Notes under the pieces: model-generated
What the model saw: the letters and a program-made list of their open reading frames with translations, nothing else
Told to the model about the DNA's origin: nothing
Databases searched by the model: none
Program-made: the position numbers and the translations under genes
Source of the DNA: Staphylococcus equorum
GTDB lineage: Bacteria > Bacillota > Bacilli > Staphylococcales > Staphylococcaceae
Reading direction: 5' to 3'
DNA length: 64,000 nucleotides
Assembly (NCBI RefSeq): GCF_001747895.1
Contig: NZ_LNNB01000016.1
Location: 56,685-120,684 of the forward strand
Shown: one piece after another, positions 54,411-64,000 of the stretch
Layout: each line of letters opens with the position of its first letter
Numbering within the stretch: position 1 is the first letter of the stretch

Positions 54411-54737
54411 TTAATCTATACTTTGATACATCAAATTCAACTGATGTTCAAATCGTTGCATATCAATAAAACGACCTTGTCTGTGCATTTCTTTTCCATC
54501 TAAATATATTAAATCTACCGGCACAGTAAATATCGATAGTTCACCAGCGATAGCTTCTAAATTGCTTTGATTTATAACGCCTAGTGACACATTAGTGTAT
54601 TCACCTACAAGTCCTTCTATCTGTGGTAAAACTGCATGACAAACGCTACAATTGTCTCTCATCACATGTATAACCGCTAATTTATGTTTGTTAACAAACG
54701 CGTGAAATGATTCTATCGTAGTCAATGTTTGCGTCAT
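54411..54737 (-). CDS. Thioredoxin-fold protein with CSVC motif
   Basis: 108 residues from the ATG at 54737 behind GAGGAAGGTG. Thioredoxin-like fold with the active-site pair in RDNCSVCHAVLPQIE (about 28-31, CxxC), a cis-Pro context FTVPVDLIYLDGKEM (about 72) and a C-terminal helix. It may act as a small disulfide oxidoreductase in the cytoplasm. It lacks a signal peptide. Single gene. Confidence 0.82.
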   Translation of the reverse strand: MTQTLTTIESFHAFVNKHKLAVIHVMRDNCSVCHAVLPQIEGLVGEYTNVSLGVINQSNLEAIAGELSIFTVPVDLIYLDGKEMHRQGRFIDMQRFEHQLNLMYQSID

Positions 54738-54916
54738 TTTAAACACCTTCCTCGTCACACAAATTGTATCTCATTATGAAACATTTTCAGAAGAATAATC
54801 AACGAATTTGCTCCAAAATACAATAATATAATATTTAAAAACAGCTCATATCCTTTGAGCAATTGTCCATTTTATATTTTTAAAACATCGCTTTCGACTA
54901 TTATAGTGTCTACGTT

Positions 54917-55891
54917 TTATTTTACATCAATTAATTGTTCGATTCGCGTTCTTATCTCTTGTGTATAGCCTTGTAAACCACCTGTATGAATAAACAAAAT
55001 GCATTGCTGATCATCATAATGACCTTGTTTTATTTCCTCAACAAGTCCTCGAAAAGCTTTTCCAGTATATGTGGGATCTAATATTATCCCTTCTTGTTGC
55101 GCGATGTCGATATAAAATTGGAGTTCTTCATCCGTTGCTTGACCATATCCTAAACCAATATATTCGTCGTTGATTAAAATGGATTCAAACGAGGGCGTCT
55201 CCTTGTCTAAATCTTTAATAATCTCAATGACTTTATTTTTAAAAGTTTCAGCATTTTTGTTTACAGCATATCCAATGATTTGAGTTTCTAAGTTATTACT
55301 CGTTTTGCCAAACCAAAGTCCAGCGTATGTTCCACCAGAACCTACAGCTAAATTAATAGAATCAAACTGAACGCCTAACGTGATTTCTTGTTCTAATATT
55401 TCTTCATAAGTATTGATGTAACCATGAGCGCCTATCCAATCAGATGCGCCTGCAGGTATTTTAAATGGCGTTTTACCGCCTTCTTCTAATTCTATATACA
55501 ATGAATCCATTGCTTCTTCTCTTGAAGCATTGGGTTCTATAAGATGTATATGAGCGCCTAACATCGTTGCCAAAAACAAATTTCCTTCATAGTATTTCTT
55601 TGTGCCTCTCAATATTAAATGACATTCTATATTGTATTGTGCACAGACAGCAGCAGTTGCACGCGCATGATTAGATGTGATTGCTCCAGTTGTAATGACT
55701 GTATCATAACCGTTATCTAATACATACTGTATTGTATATTCTAACTTCCTTACCTTATTACCTGAAATTTCGGTTCCTGTATAGTCATCTCTTTTAATAT
55801 AGATGTCTTTACCTAGTGACTGACTTAGTGACTCTAATTTATGAATAGGTGTCTTTAAATTCGCGATATTTAATTTTCTTTGTAACATCAT
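54917..55891 (-). CDS. PLP-dependent D-cysteine desulfhydrase / ACC deaminase family enzyme
   Basis: 324 residues. IYIKRDDYTGTEISGNKVRKLEY holds the PLP-binding Lys in SGNKVRKLE (about 46-52), followed by TGAITSNHARATAAVCAQ (about 74), PAGASDWIGAHGYI (about 146), AVGSGGTYAGLWFG, the phosphate-binding loop (about 186), and FIHTGGLQGYT (about 300). This is the DcyD/AcdS group, which act on D-cysteine or aminocyclopropane carboxylate; which one cannot be decided. It is the third gene of a probable operon with the VOC protein and an acetyltransferase upstream (gaps of 27 and 56 bases). Confidence 0.85.
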   Translation of the reverse strand: MMLQRKLNIANLKTPIHKLESLSQSLGKDIYIKRDDYTGTEISGNKVRKLEYTIQYVLDNGYDTVITTGAITSNHARATAAVCAQYNIECHLILRGTKKYYEGNLFLATMLGAHIHLIEPNASREEAMDSLYIELEEGGKTPFKIPAGASDWIGAHGYINTYEEILEQEITLGVQFDSINLAVGSGGTYAGLWFGKTSNNLETQIIGYAVNKNAETFKNKVIEIIKDLDKETPSFESILINDEYIGLGYGQATDEELQFYIDIAQQEGIILDPTYTGKAFRGLVEEIKQGHYDDQQCILFIHTGGLQGYTQEIRTRIEQLIDVK

Positions 55892-55918
55892 CGATTCCCC
55901 TTAGTTAAAGTTTTATAT

Positions 55919-56440
55919 TTATTTTTTAGGTATAAACACTTCAGTTTCACTGTCATCTGGATAATAATAACCCTCAGGAATAGTTTGTAATTCAATTAAA
56001 CTTCCCCATGGCGTGCGTATATATACGGTTTTATTATTTGCTGTATCTTCATATTTTGTATTATTGTGTGGTTCTGAAATCGGTTTGCCCCCTGCTTGTA
56101 TCACTCGCTTAAAAGTAGTTTCAAAATCATCTACGTAAAATGAAATATGTGTAAAACCCATATCTTGTAACGATGCTGGACTTTGCTGAGCCGCATCTTT
56201 AAATTCAAACATTTCTATATTAGGTCCATTATGAAATACCATCATCCGTTTCTTTATAATTTTTGCCCCTTGCTCTATATCTAAGACATGTTCTACAAAT
56301 TCACCTGATCGTGCATCATCGGCTTTTGTTTGACTATCATAGGCTATCTTTCCGTCCAAAGCTTTTTTGAAAAAAATAGTTGCAACTTCAATATCTGGTA
56401 CCGTTAATCCAATATGGTTTATGCCTCTTGTGATATCCAT
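55919..56440 (-). CDS. VOC-superfamily (glyoxalase-like) protein
   Basis: 173 residues from the ATG at 56440, six bases after AAGGGG (an ATG two codons upstream abuts the site). One VOC pair: GINHIGLTVPDIEVATIFF (about 6), MMVFHNGPNIEMFEFKD (about 65), GFTHISFYVDDFETTFK (about 88) and WGSLIELQTIP (about 150). His and Glu ligands of a metal site are present. Long inter-strand loops suggest a dioxygenase- or epimerase-like member; function unknown. Middle gene of the 57045-54917 group. Confidence 0.8.
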   Translation of the reverse strand: MDITRGINHIGLTVPDIEVATIFFKKALDGKIAYDSQTKADDARSGEFVEHVLDIEQGAKIIKKRMMVFHNGPNIEMFEFKDAAQQSPASLQDMGFTHISFYVDDFETTFKRVIQAGGKPISEPHNNTKYEDTANNKTVYIRTPWGSLIELQTIPEGYYYPDDSETEVFIPKK

Positions 56441-56496
56441 ATCCATCCCCTTTCAAATTATTATTTTTAAAACGCGATGAAAGTGTTTAATTTATT

Positions 56497-57045
56497 TTAG
56501 TGAAAGTGTTCTTTTAATAATATATAACGGTTCATATCTCTAAATACTTCTCCATCGAATAGATCTTGATAATCAGTAGCAACAAAAGAAAAGCCAACTT
56601 TTTCAGCCACTTTATTGCTTGGTATATTTCGAACATCGGCTAAAATAGTCAATTTATTTAAGCCTAATGTTTCAAATGCATAATGACACATATACTTCAC
56701 GCACGTCGTTGTTATTTGCTTACCTGTATAATCTTCAGCAATCCAATAACCAATTTCTGCTTTGCGATTCTTCGTATCTATTTTATGTAAATCTATGGTA
56801 CCTATAAGATCATCTTCATAGTAAATAAGAAATAAGCGACCTGTATTGTCTGCATGCTGTTGAATCATCATTTTCAAATATGCACTTTCGTCTTGGACTG
56901 TAACATCTTCCGTAATAAATTCTAGAAATGGTTCTAAGTGTGAAAAATTTTTTTTAATTGTTTGATATAATGCTTCAGCCATATTTGACTCTGGTGGCAC
57001 AAGTGTTACTTTAGGCATCACTTGCATTGATGGTCTATAGTTCAT
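56497..57045 (-). CDS. RimJ/RimL-type N-acetyltransferase
   Basis: 182 residues. GNAT family of the ribosomal-protein-acetyltransferase type: LEPFLEFITEDVTVQDESAYLK, FLIYYEDDLIGTIDLHKID, AEIGYWIAEDYTGKQITT (acetyl-CoA loop, about 120), LNKLTILADVRNIPSNKVAEK (about 135-155; partial) and VGFSFVATDYQD. Substrate unknown. ATG behind GAGGGTGA. First gene of the small group with the VOC protein and the PLP enzyme. Confidence 0.85.
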   Translation of the reverse strand: MNYRPSMQVMPKVTLVPPESNMAEALYQTIKKNFSHLEPFLEFITEDVTVQDESAYLKMMIQQHADNTGRLFLIYYEDDLIGTIDLHKIDTKNRKAEIGYWIAEDYTGKQITTTCVKYMCHYAFETLGLNKLTILADVRNIPSNKVAEKVGFSFVATDYQDLFDGEVFRDMNRYILLKEHFH

Positions 57046-57131
57046 AATTTCACCCTCATTTTTAATATAATCATAACTCCTATGATATTTATAATTTCAG
57101 AATATTTCAACATTTTATCTTAAAAAATAAA

Positions 57132-57170
57132 AAACAGTTCGAATTTTTATTAATTCGAACTGTTTGAGTT
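57132..57170. terminator. Intrinsic terminator of ptsG
   Basis: AAACAGTTCGAATT (57132-57145) pairs with AATTCGAACTGTTT (57152-57165); a T-run follows on the minus strand. Confidence 0.88.
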
Positions 57171-57224
57171 GCTATATAACTACATTATTGCAGTTTCACT
57201 TAAAGTTTATATCTTTATGATTAT

Positions 57225-59258
57225 TTAGTCTTGTTTAACTGTCATAATCAATTGTTCTGATTTCACGTCTGTTACTTCAGTTACTTCAAGTGTTCGGTTT
57301 TCTAAGTTTGTTAATATCAATGGCGTCACAATACTAGGCGCGTTTGCTTTAATATAGTCTAAATCAACGTGCATTAGCGTTTGTCCTTTTTTAATTGCGT
57401 CTCCTGTACTAACCATACTTTCAAAACCAGCACCATCTAATTTAACAGTATCAATACCAATATGGATAAGTAATTCTATACCTTCATCTGACTCAATACC
57501 AATGGCATGTTTGGTAGGGAATATTGTTTTCACCGTACCGTCAAATGGTGCCACAATTTCTCCATCTTCAGGAACAAATCCTACACCATCGCCCATCATT
57601 TTTTGAGCGAAAACTTGATCAGGCACTTCTGATAAAGGTATGATTTGACCTTTACCTGGTGAATAAATTTCTACTTCATCCAAATCGTCCATCTGCGTTA
57701 CTTTATTATCGTCCTCTACTGGCACTGTCGTTTCACTTGGTTTTGTAATTTCACCTTTCATAATCATAGCCATATCATGCTTGATTTGATCGGATTTAGG
57801 ACCGAATATTGCCTGCATATTATTACCCACTTCAAGCACGCCAGAAGCACCCAATGCTTTCAATCCACCAACATCGACCTTACTCTTCTCTTTTACTTCA
57901 ACACGTAGGCGTGTGATACAAGCATCAAGATGTTTAATATTCTCTTGACCACCCATTGCATCTAACACTTCAAATGGTAATTCACTTGCTGTTGCAGTAG
58001 AAGCTTCAACTTGCTTGTCTTCACGACCAGGCGTTTTGTAATTGAATTTTGTGATTAAGAATCGGAATACAAAGTAATAAATTACTGCGTATACCAGTCC
58101 TACTGGAATCACTAGCCACCAACTTGTTTGGTTCGGTAACACACCTAATAATACAAAGTCTATAAAACCACCTGAGAATGTATATCCTAAATGCACATCT
58201 AATAGATACATTGTTAAAAACGCTAAACCATCCAATATTGCATGAATAAAGAATAATAATGGCGCTACAAATAAGAATGAGAATTCTAATGGTTCCGTAA
58301 TACCCGTTAAGAACGAAGTTAAAGCTGCAGAACCCATCAAACCAGCCACAATTTTCTTACTTCCAGGTTTCGCTGTATGATAAATAGCCAAAGCAGCTGC
58401 AGGTAAGCCAAACATCATTACTGGGAATTCACCCTGCATAAATTTACCTGCTGTTAAATGGCTTCCTTCACGAATTTGTTCAACAAAGATACGTTGGTCA
58501 CCACGAATAATTTCTCCTGCTGCGTTAGTCCATGAACCAAATTCAAACCAAAACGGTGCGTGGAAAATGTGATGTAAGCCAAATGGTATTAATAAACGTT
58601 TGATAAATCCGAATAAGAATACAGATAATCCTGTATTGGCGTCAAGTAAACCTTCACTAAATGCATTTAAACCCGTTTGAATATGTGGCCAAATTAAAGC
58701 CATAGGAAATGCTAATACAAACGAAGTCAGTGCCATCATAATAGGCACAAAACGTTTACCAGCAAAGAAACCTAAATATGATGGTAATGAAATATTAAAG
58801 AATTTATTATAACACCAAGCAGCAAGCGCCCCAATGATAATACCGCCGAACACCCCTGTTTGTAAGGTTGGTATACCTAATACACTCGCATAACCACTTG
58901 CAGCATCTGCTACATTATCTTCTGTGACATGTAAAAATGCGCCCATCGTTTTATTCATAATGATATAGCCGACAAACGCAGCAATAGCTGCAACGCCGTC
59001 ACCACTAGCTAAACCGATTGCAACACCCATCGCAAATATGATTGGCAAGTTATCAAATATAATACTACCTGCACCTGCCATCATATCAGCAATATTTTGA
59101 ATTCCTCCATTTTGTATAAATGGAAGGTATTGTTGTAAGGATTCCCCTTGAATTGCTGTACCAATTGCTAGTAATAAACCAGCGGCTGGTAAAATTGCAA
59201 CTGGTAACATTAACGCTTTACCAATTCGTTGCAATTGTCCAAAAAACTTTTTAAACAT
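57225..59258 (-). CDS. ptsG: Glucose-specific PTS permease EIICBA
   Basis: 677 residues from the ATG at 59258; a TTG two codons upstream is nearer the AAGGGA site but less likely. EIIC membrane domain (about 1-390: [34 protein letters not shown]), EIIB (about 415-495) with phosphorylated Cys in [11 protein letters not shown], and EIIA (about 525-660) with His in [15 protein letters not shown]. It takes up and phosphorylates glucose. Its 220-base leader has a GlcT-type RAT and overlapping terminator, so expression should be controlled by antitermination. Confidence 0.95.
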   Translation of the reverse strand: MFKKFFGQLQRIGKALMLPVAILPAAGLLLAIGTAIQGESLQQYLPFIQNGGIQNIADMMAGAGSIIFDNLPIIFAMGVAIGLASGDGVAAIAAFVGYIIMNKTMGAFLHVTEDNVADAASGYASVLGIPTLQTGVFGGIIIGALAAWCYNKFFNISLPSYLGFFAGKRFVPIMMALTSFVLAFPMALIWPHIQTGLNAFSEGLLDANTGLSVFLFGFIKRLLIPFGLHHIFHAPFWFEFGSWTNAAGEIIRGDQRIFVEQIREGSHLTAGKFMQGEFPVMMFGLPAAALAIYHTAKPGSKKIVAGLMGSAALTSFLTGITEPLEFSFLFVAPLLFFIHAILDGLAFLTMYLLDVHLGYTFSGGFIDFVLLGVLPNQTSWWLVIPVGLVYAVIYYFVFRFLITKFNYKTPGREDKQVEASTATASELPFEVLDAMGGQENIKHLDACITRLRVEVKEKSKVDVGGLKALGASGVLEVGNNMQAIFGPKSDQIKHDMAMIMKGEITKPSETTVPVEDDNKVTQMDDLDEVEIYSPGKGQIIPLSEVPDQVFAQKMMGDGVGFVPEDGEIVAPFDGTVKTIFPTKHAIGIESDEGIELLIHIGIDTVKLDGAGFESMVSTGDAIKKGQTLMHVDLDYIKANAPSIVTPLILTNLENRTLEVTEVTDVKSEQLIMTVKQD

Positions 59259-59306
59259 ATACAAAACATCCCTTCTCTATCTTTACCGTCAAAACGCACA
59301 CAAAAA

Positions 59307-59355
59307 GGCATGAGCAAACAGACTATTCCCGATAGTCGCTTTGTTTGCTCATGCC
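59307..59355 (-). terminator. Leader (attenuator) terminator of ptsG
   Basis: On the minus strand GGCATGAGCAAACA (59355-59342) pairs with TGTTTGCTCATGCC (59320-59307), followed by TTTTTGTG. It lies 49 bases upstream of the ptsG start, inside the leader. Confidence 0.85.
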
Positions 59356-59374
59356 TGCTTAACCAGTAACACGC
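59345..59374 (-). promoter_or_regulatory. Ribonucleic antiterminator (RAT) for GlcT
   Basis: On the minus strand GCGTGTTACTGGTTAAGC followed by AGGCATGAGCAA. It keeps the GTTACTG...CAGGCATGAG pattern of GlcT-dependent RAT elements (B. subtilis and S. carnosus ptsG). Its 3' part overlaps the left arm of the terminator, so RAT folding prevents termination. Confidence 0.85.
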
Positions 59375-59397
59375 AATATGACGATTTCTTTTAATTT

Positions 59398-59426
59398 AGT
59401 ATATACTAAGTTAAAAATTTATACAA
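59398..59426 (-). promoter_or_regulatory. ptsG promoter
   Basis: On the minus strand TTGTAT (59426-59421), 17-base spacer, TATACT (59403-59398), about 25 bases before the RAT. Confidence 0.7.
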
Positions 59427-59484
59427 TATCCATTCGTATTCTATTTTTCAAAATGCTATAACTTCTTTTCACTATGATGTGCAA

Positions 59485-60879
59485 TTAGTAACCGATTATT
59501 AACGCGATAGACATCCCGATACTACAAATCACGACCCATATCACAATTAATTTCCACGCAAATTTAAGCCATTGTGTGTAAGTAATTTTCCCAACAGCTA
59601 ATGCGCCCATCAGAATTGCGGACGTTGGGAATAAAACATTACTAATCGCATCGCCATATTGGAAGGCAAGCACAGTAACTTGTCTATTAATGTTTAATAA
59701 GTCAGATATAGGCACCATTAAGGGCATTGTTGTTAATGCTTGGCCTGAACCAGATGGTATAAAGAAATTTAAGCAAAATTGTAGTATAAACATTGCTATG
59801 ATTACCATTGAAGAAGGTATATCTGCTAATAAAGTTGTCATGCCATATACAATTGTATCGATGACTTGACCATTCTCTAAAATTACAATAATACCTTTAG
59901 CAAAACCGACAATCATTGCTCCAAATAGTATATCTTTCATACCTTCAATCATTGCATCAAAAGTGCCATTCATCCCTAAGCCACCAATGAAACCTGCTAA
60001 TAAACCAGCGAGTAAAAAGTTGGCACTCATTTCATTAAACGACCAACCATAAGTAAAAATACCATATACGTTTAATACAATCGCTGCAGCAATTAAACCT
60101 AGACCCATTGCCTGTCTTTTCGTAAAGCGTCTCGTGGACATTCTAGCTTCCACATCACCTTCTGCTTGTTCCAATTCATAAACGAGACTTTTAGTTTTAT
60201 CTTTCTTAACTTTTCTTGCATAAAACATTACTGTCATTATTGCGGCTGCTAAAATAAATAGATAGATGATTGTCCGTAATCCCCAACCTGAAAACATGGG
60301 TAATTCAGCTACAGATTGCGCTACACCGACTGTAAATGGATTGAGCATACCACCTATAAATCCACTGGCTGCCCCAAGTATTACCATTGCAGCGCCTGTA
60401 AGTGCGTCATAACCTAATGTTCGAGCTATAATGATGCCGATTGGCACGAAAATAATCGTTTCTTCTGCCAAGCCAATAGAAAACCCTAGGATAGAGAAGA
60501 TAGTCATTGTTAAAGGAATCATAAGTCCTTTATATGTTCCTAATGCTTGCATCGCTTTATTGACACCATTTTCAAATGCGCCTGTCTTATGTACGATACC
60601 GAATGCGCCACCTACTAAAAAGATGTAGAATACAATTTCTCCACCACTGATTAATCCTTCAGGTATCGCTCTAAATATATCGAAAAATGATACACCATGT
60701 TGTTCAACTTCTTGATAAGATCCTGAAACAACCAAGGTTTGTCCATCTTTTTTCTCACGTTCAAACTCCCCCGCCGGTATCAAGTAGGTAAGCAAGCTTG
60801 AAAAGACAATAATTATTAATAATAATGCATATGTATGTGGCGTTTTAAAACGATTTGATTTGAAAAATGATTTGAACAT
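59485..60879 (-). CDS. YfcC-family membrane transporter
   Basis: 464 residues from the ATG at 60879 with AAGGAAAGAG upstream. About 12 membrane segments. The N-terminus FKTPHTYALLLIIIVFSSLLTYLIPAGEFER (in part TPHTYALLLI and YLIPAGEFER), FYIFLVGGAFGIVHKTGAFE, IGLAEETIIFVPIGI and FIPSGSGQALTTMPLMVPISDLL mark the YfcC/ArcD-like DASS-related group. Members are thought to move amino acids or peptides; I cannot name the substrate. Single gene; no arginine deiminase genes nearby. Confidence 0.82.
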   Translation of the reverse strand: MFKSFFKSNRFKTPHTYALLLIIIVFSSLLTYLIPAGEFEREKKDGQTLVVSGSYQEVEQHGVSFFDIFRAIPEGLISGGEIVFYIFLVGGAFGIVHKTGAFENGVNKAMQALGTYKGLMIPLTMTIFSILGFSIGLAEETIIFVPIGIIIARTLGYDALTGAAMVILGAASGFIGGMLNPFTVGVAQSVAELPMFSGWGLRTIIYLFILAAAIMTVMFYARKVKKDKTKSLVYELEQAEGDVEARMSTRRFTKRQAMGLGLIAAAIVLNVYGIFTYGWSFNEMSANFLLAGLLAGFIGGLGMNGTFDAMIEGMKDILFGAMIVGFAKGIIVILENGQVIDTIVYGMTTLLADIPSSMVIIAMFILQFCLNFFIPSGSGQALTTMPLMVPISDLLNINRQVTVLAFQYGDAISNVLFPTSAILMGALAVGKITYTQWLKFAWKLIVIWVVICSIGMSIALIIGY

Positions 60880-61223
60880 CACGCTCTTCCTTTCTTCACC
60901 CAAACTAACGTCAGTCGCTATTTGTTATTTATATACATATATAGCCTATTTTTTGTGAAATAAGCTTTTCTGTTAATTGTTTTTTTATACAAAACGCCTA
61001 CTATATATAGACGAGATACAGGGAACCCTGTAATCACTTCTGTTCATATTTTACGCTGTAATTGTATATAAAAAAGCTTAATCTCTCAACATCAAATTTG
61101 AGAAATTAAGCTTTTAACTTATATTTAGGGGGAAGGGCTTTTCAGCCAAGAGAATGTACTTTCTCGAAAGTGTTCGATAATACTAGCTTTTATTGTTTGA
61201 CGAAAAAATTGTCTGCTTAATTG
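60880..61223. terminator. Intergenic region with cadA terminator
   Basis: AAAAGCTTAATCTCTCAA (61072-61089) pairs with TTTGAGAAATTAAGCTTTT (61097-61114), with A and T runs on both sides; it ends cadCA transcription. Nearer the YfcC gene are a palindrome ACAGGG-AA-CCCTGT (61018-61031) and CTATATATAG (61001-61010), possibly part of the YfcC-gene promoter region. No gene seen. Confidence 0.7.
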
Positions 61224-63395
61224 TTACTCATTTTCTTTAACTCGCATAAGTCTCATACCATTCAATGCCACAAGTAGCGTTGCACCCATATCTGAAAGTA
61301 TCGCGATCCAAAGTGTTAGCCAGCCCGGAATGACTAAAAGCAATGCAATAATTTTTATTATTATCGCAAAAGTAATATTCGCTTTAATGATATTCAGCGT
61401 TTTACGGCTCAGTTTAATCGTAAATGGCAGCTTATTCAAATCATCTCCCATTAATACTACATCTGCCGTCTCAAGTGCTGCATCCGTGCCTGCTCCGCCC
61501 ATAGCGACACCGACTGTCGAAGCTGCTAAAGCTGGCGCATCATTGACACCATCTCCAACCATAGCCACGCGTTTATATTTGGATTTTAATTGTTTGATTA
61601 CCTTAAGTTTATCTTCAGGTAGAAGCTCTGCTTTTATATCTTTAACACCAACTTGATTACCAATCGCTCCCGCAGTATTCTGGTTATCACCTGTTAGCAT
61701 AACAGTATTTTCAACATTTGCCTGATGTAGTTTATGCAGTGCTTGCTGACTCGTTTCTCGCACTTCATCAGCCACAGCGATTATGGCTTCGACACCTTGA
61801 TCCGTTCCTACTAGCATCACTGTTTTACCTTGCTCTTGAAGAGAAGAAATTAAATTTCTAACTTTATTTTCATTGTTTGCAGTTAATAATTCTGAAAACA
61901 TTTTTGAATTTCCAACGTAAGTCATACGGCCATCTATGCTACCTTTTATACCTTTACCTGTAATAGAAGAGAAATCTTCTACAATAATATCTGAATAAAA
62001 GATGTGTTCAGTATTCGCTTTATTCATAATTGCAGAAGCCAATGGATGTTGGGATCGATATTCTAATGCAGCAATAATAGACAGTATTTCACGTTCATCC
62101 ACTCGATTATTGATAACTTTGAAATCAGTCACGACTGGAACACCTTTAGTCAAAGTGCCAGTTTTATCAAATGCGATTGCTTTCAGTGCTCCGATTTCTT
62201 CTAAGTAAATGCCACCTTTGACAAGTACACCTTTCTTCGCAGCATTACCGATTGCCGATACGATGGCTATTGGTGTAGAAATAACAAGGGCACACGGGCA
62301 TCCAACCACAAGAACTGCAAGCCCTTGATATACCCATTTATCCCAACTTGCTTCAAAGAATAAGGGCGGCAATACAGCAACCATTGCCGCAATCGCTATG
62401 ATGACAGGTGTATAGTATTTTGCGAATTTATCTACAAATGCCTGTGACGGTGCACGTTCTGCTTGTGCTTCCTCCACGAGATGTATAATTTTGGATATTG
62501 TAGTATCTTCAACTCGTTTTGTAATTTTTACTTCTAGAAATCCTTCTTCATTTAATGTGCCTGCAAACACATCATCATCTTTATACTTTTCAACTGGAAC
62601 AGATTCACCAGTGATTGCTGATTGATTAATTGATGAGTAGCCATCAATTATAATACCGTCCATCGCAATTTTTTGACCTGGTTTTACAATCATAATGTCA
62701 CCAACGACAATATCATCAACATGTACAGTCATTTCTTGATTATTACGTTTGATTAAAGCCTTGTTCGGCGCAACATCCATCAATGAAGTAATCGATGCTC
62801 TGGCTCGATCCATGGAGAATCGTTCTAATGATTCGCTAATTGAAAATAGAATCACCACAACCGATACCTCTGCCCATTCACCGATAAGGACACCACCTAT
62901 AACAGCAATTGTCATCAATGTTCTCATATCGAACTCTAATTGAATCAAATTCTTGAGACCAGTTGTTATCATGGAAGCGCCACCGACAATCATTGATGTG
63001 ATAAATAAAAGCGCCGTTACAATATTTTCATTTCCATTAATAAACATGGAAATGAAACCCAGCGTCATAAATAACGCCGAATAAATCAATGTACTATGTT
63101 TCTTATAAAACGGATTCTTTTCTTCTTGTTCATCCTTTGAATTCGAAGTTGTACGTGTTGTGGTTTTTGGTATTACTTTTAAATTTTCAAACGCACCGGC
63201 TTTTTCCAATTCCTCAATACTTGCTTCGCCTTGCACAGAGATTTGAGAGGCACCAAAATTAACACTTGCATCGTGTACATTAGGCAGTTTTTTAACATTG
63301 GTTTCAAACTTGCCTGCGCAATTGGCACATGAAAAACCCTGTACTCGATATGTACTACTTTCTTTATTTATTACTTTGTCTTGCTGCTCAGACAT
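61224..63395 (-). CDS. cadA: Cadmium/zinc-exporting P1B-type ATPase
   Basis: 723 residues, near the 727 of plasmid pI258 CadA. One N-terminal heavy-metal domain with [11 protein letters not shown] (about 19-27), membrane segments, actuator TGESVPVEK (about 260), metal-site CPC in [12 protein letters not shown] (about 360), phosphorylation motif DKTGTLTKG (about 404), hinge [13 protein letters not shown] (about 605). It pumps Cd, Zn and Pb ions out. It overlaps cadC by 8 bases, so translation is coupled. Confidence 0.95.
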   Translation of the reverse strand: MSEQQDKVINKESSTYRVQGFSCANCAGKFETNVKKLPNVHDASVNFGASQISVQGEASIEELEKAGAFENLKVIPKTTTRTTSNSKDEQEEKNPFYKKHSTLIYSALFMTLGFISMFINGNENIVTALLFITSMIVGGASMITTGLKNLIQLEFDMRTLMTIAVIGGVLIGEWAEVSVVVILFSISESLERFSMDRARASITSLMDVAPNKALIKRNNQEMTVHVDDIVVGDIMIVKPGQKIAMDGIIIDGYSSINQSAITGESVPVEKYKDDDVFAGTLNEEGFLEVKITKRVEDTTISKIIHLVEEAQAERAPSQAFVDKFAKYYTPVIIAIAAMVAVLPPLFFEASWDKWVYQGLAVLVVGCPCALVISTPIAIVSAIGNAAKKGVLVKGGIYLEEIGALKAIAFDKTGTLTKGVPVVTDFKVINNRVDEREILSIIAALEYRSQHPLASAIMNKANTEHIFYSDIIVEDFSSITGKGIKGSIDGRMTYVGNSKMFSELLTANNENKVRNLISSLQEQGKTVMLVGTDQGVEAIIAVADEVRETSQQALHKLHQANVENTVMLTGDNQNTAGAIGNQVGVKDIKAELLPEDKLKVIKQLKSKYKRVAMVGDGVNDAPALAASTVGVAMGGAGTDAALETADVVLMGDDLNKLPFTIKLSRKTLNIIKANITFAIIIKIIALLLVIPGWLTLWIAILSDMGATLLVALNGMRLMRVKENE

Positions 63396-63756
63396 TAGCG
63401 CTCACTTCTTTCCTATGCGTTAACGCCATCATCATAATCTGCTTGATATGTTCATCATCCAGCGAATAGAAAGCCATTTTCCCTTCTTTTCTAAACTTGA
63501 GTATTCCTTGTTTATTAAGCATACGAAGATGATGAGAAGCATTTGCGACCGTCACACCTATGATATTTGAGATATCACATACACATAATTCTTCTTCCTG
63601 ACATAAAGCATAAGTAATTTTAGCTCTATTTTCATCCGCGATTGCTTTCAAAAGTTGAGAAATACCGGAAATATCTATACTTTGTAAATCATGCTGTACT
63701 TTATTAACCTTTTTTTCGTCATAACAGAAAACTTCACACGTTTCATTTTTATTCAT
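63388..63756 (-). CDS. cadC: ArsR/SmtB-family metal-sensing repressor
   Basis: 122 residues from the ATG at 63756, the same length as pI258 CadC; a TTG three codons upstream lies within the ribosome site. Metal-sensing Cys are conserved: TCEVFCYDE (Cys 7 and 11) and ELCVCDIS (about 58 and 60). Winged helix [21 protein letters not shown] (about 65-85). It represses cadCA until Cd, Pb or Zn binds. Promoter at 63779-63807. Confidence 0.95.
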   Translation of the reverse strand: MNKNETCEVFCYDEKKVNKVQHDLQSIDISGISQLLKAIADENRAKITYALCQEEELCVCDISNIIGVTVANASHHLRMLNKQGILKFRKEGKMAFYSLDDEHIKQIMMMALTHRKEVSANV

Positions 63757-63778
63757 ATCCTCCAACCTCTCATTAAAG

Positions 63779-63807
63779 TATATATTTGAATATTATTATA
63801 CAGTCAA
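63779..63807 (-). promoter_or_regulatory. cadCA promoter and operator region
   Basis: On the minus strand TTGACT (63807-63802), 17-base spacer, TATATA (63784-63779). The spacer holds AATATTCAAATAT, like the CadC operator half-sites (ATTCAAATA) known from pI258. Confidence 0.7.
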
Positions 63808-63952
63808 CTCAATAGTCATTCAAGTGCTCACTTTAATGTATAAGGATATGTAACACTAAAATTTTTATGTAACATACTAAATAAAATTACCACCACTGTT
63901 TAATTTAAATATATTATATTATTTTATTTTCGTTTAAAAAATGGCAGTAATT

Positions 63953-64000
63953 TGTGCCGACTCTTGCGGGGAAAGCACTAGCCGAAGACTACAGGCTGAG
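63953..64000 (-). repeat. Dispersed repeat, family 2, cut by the window end
   Basis: GTGCCGACTCTTGCGGGGAA, AGCACTAGCCGAAGAC and TACAGGCTGAG match the start of the copies at 27229 and 35434. The hairpin end would lie beyond 64000. Confidence 0.75.

Noticed and set aside
61224..63756. cadCA as a recently acquired mobile resistance cassette
   Set aside because: No transposase, inverted ends or plasmid genes are visible nearby, and base composition looks like the neighbours.
1..64000. CRISPR array, prophage or insertion sequence
   Set aside because: No regularly spaced repeats, phage modules or transposase reading frames found.

Overview
The window is low-GC Firmicute chromosome that reads throughout as Staphylococcus. 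The evidence is family-level similarity to staphylococcal proteins: TarI/TarJ/TarL plus a TarS-like glycosyltransferase, sortase A, a nan locus laid out as in S. aureus, an MhqR-type quinone-resistance operon, a 650-residue class III fructose bisphosphatase, CadC/CadA, and a GlcT-type ptsG leader. A poly-gamma-glutamate capsule operon (capBCA plus a 52-residue PgsE-like gene and capD) next to ribitol teichoic acid genes points to a coagulase-negative species, possibly of the saprophyticus/xylosus group; the species is inference. I see no prophage, insertion sequence, CRISPR array, rRNA or tRNA.

Layout. 1-4906: end of a YdaT-like stress gene, a tandem pair of paralogous membrane proteins of unknown function behind a SigB-like promoter, and a FUSC-family membrane protein. 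5473-14211: acetolactate decarboxylase, a small ABM-domain monooxygenase, PutP, Fbp, a CPA-type antiporter and a YkvI-like permease. 14511-17592: mhqR, two ring-cleaving dioxygenases and mhqD, with two matching operator palindromes. 17866-28232: aldehyde dehydrogenase, an orphan AdcA-like zinc lipoprotein, a small acetyltransferase, a heterodimeric ABC exporter, a tubby-like protein, a CatE-like dioxygenase, a nitroreductase and a Cof-type phosphatase. 28559-33879: the sialic acid locus nanT-nanA / nanK / nanR / nanE. 34004-36771: srtA, a Pat-type acetyltransferase, a haloacid dehalogenase and a small membrane protein. 36896-39675: a candidate small RNA, then a large Rsp-like AraC regulator. 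39785-45215: wall teichoic acid genes. 45612-50108: poly-gamma-glutamate capsule operon. 50551-57045: a small membrane protein, an M20 peptidase, an esterase, acetyltransferases, a thioredoxin-like protein, a PLP enzyme and a VOC protein. 57225-63756: ptsG with RAT/terminator leader, a YfcC-type transporter and the cadC-cadA operon.

How it fits together. Quinone/catechol/aldehyde handling recurs (ABM monooxygenase, mhq operon, aldehyde dehydrogenase, CatE-like protein, nitroreductase). Sialic acid use appears to be controlled twice: by a shared 19-bp palindrome in both divergent nan promoters (probable NanR site) and by a cre site inside the nanA promoter. Surface building is concentrated in 34-50 kb: sortase, teichoic acid and capsule.

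Most unusual signals: two families of dispersed intergenic repeats. Each clear copy lies just downstream of a gene with its hairpin oriented toward that gene. In one family the hairpin doubles as an intrinsic terminator and keeps the same C/A mismatch, which is a G-U wobble in the strand that would be transcribed. Also notable are a promoter-to-terminator small RNA unit at about 36931-37136, a CapA homolog that has lost most of the metal-site residues of its family, and the unexplained membrane-protein pair at the left end.
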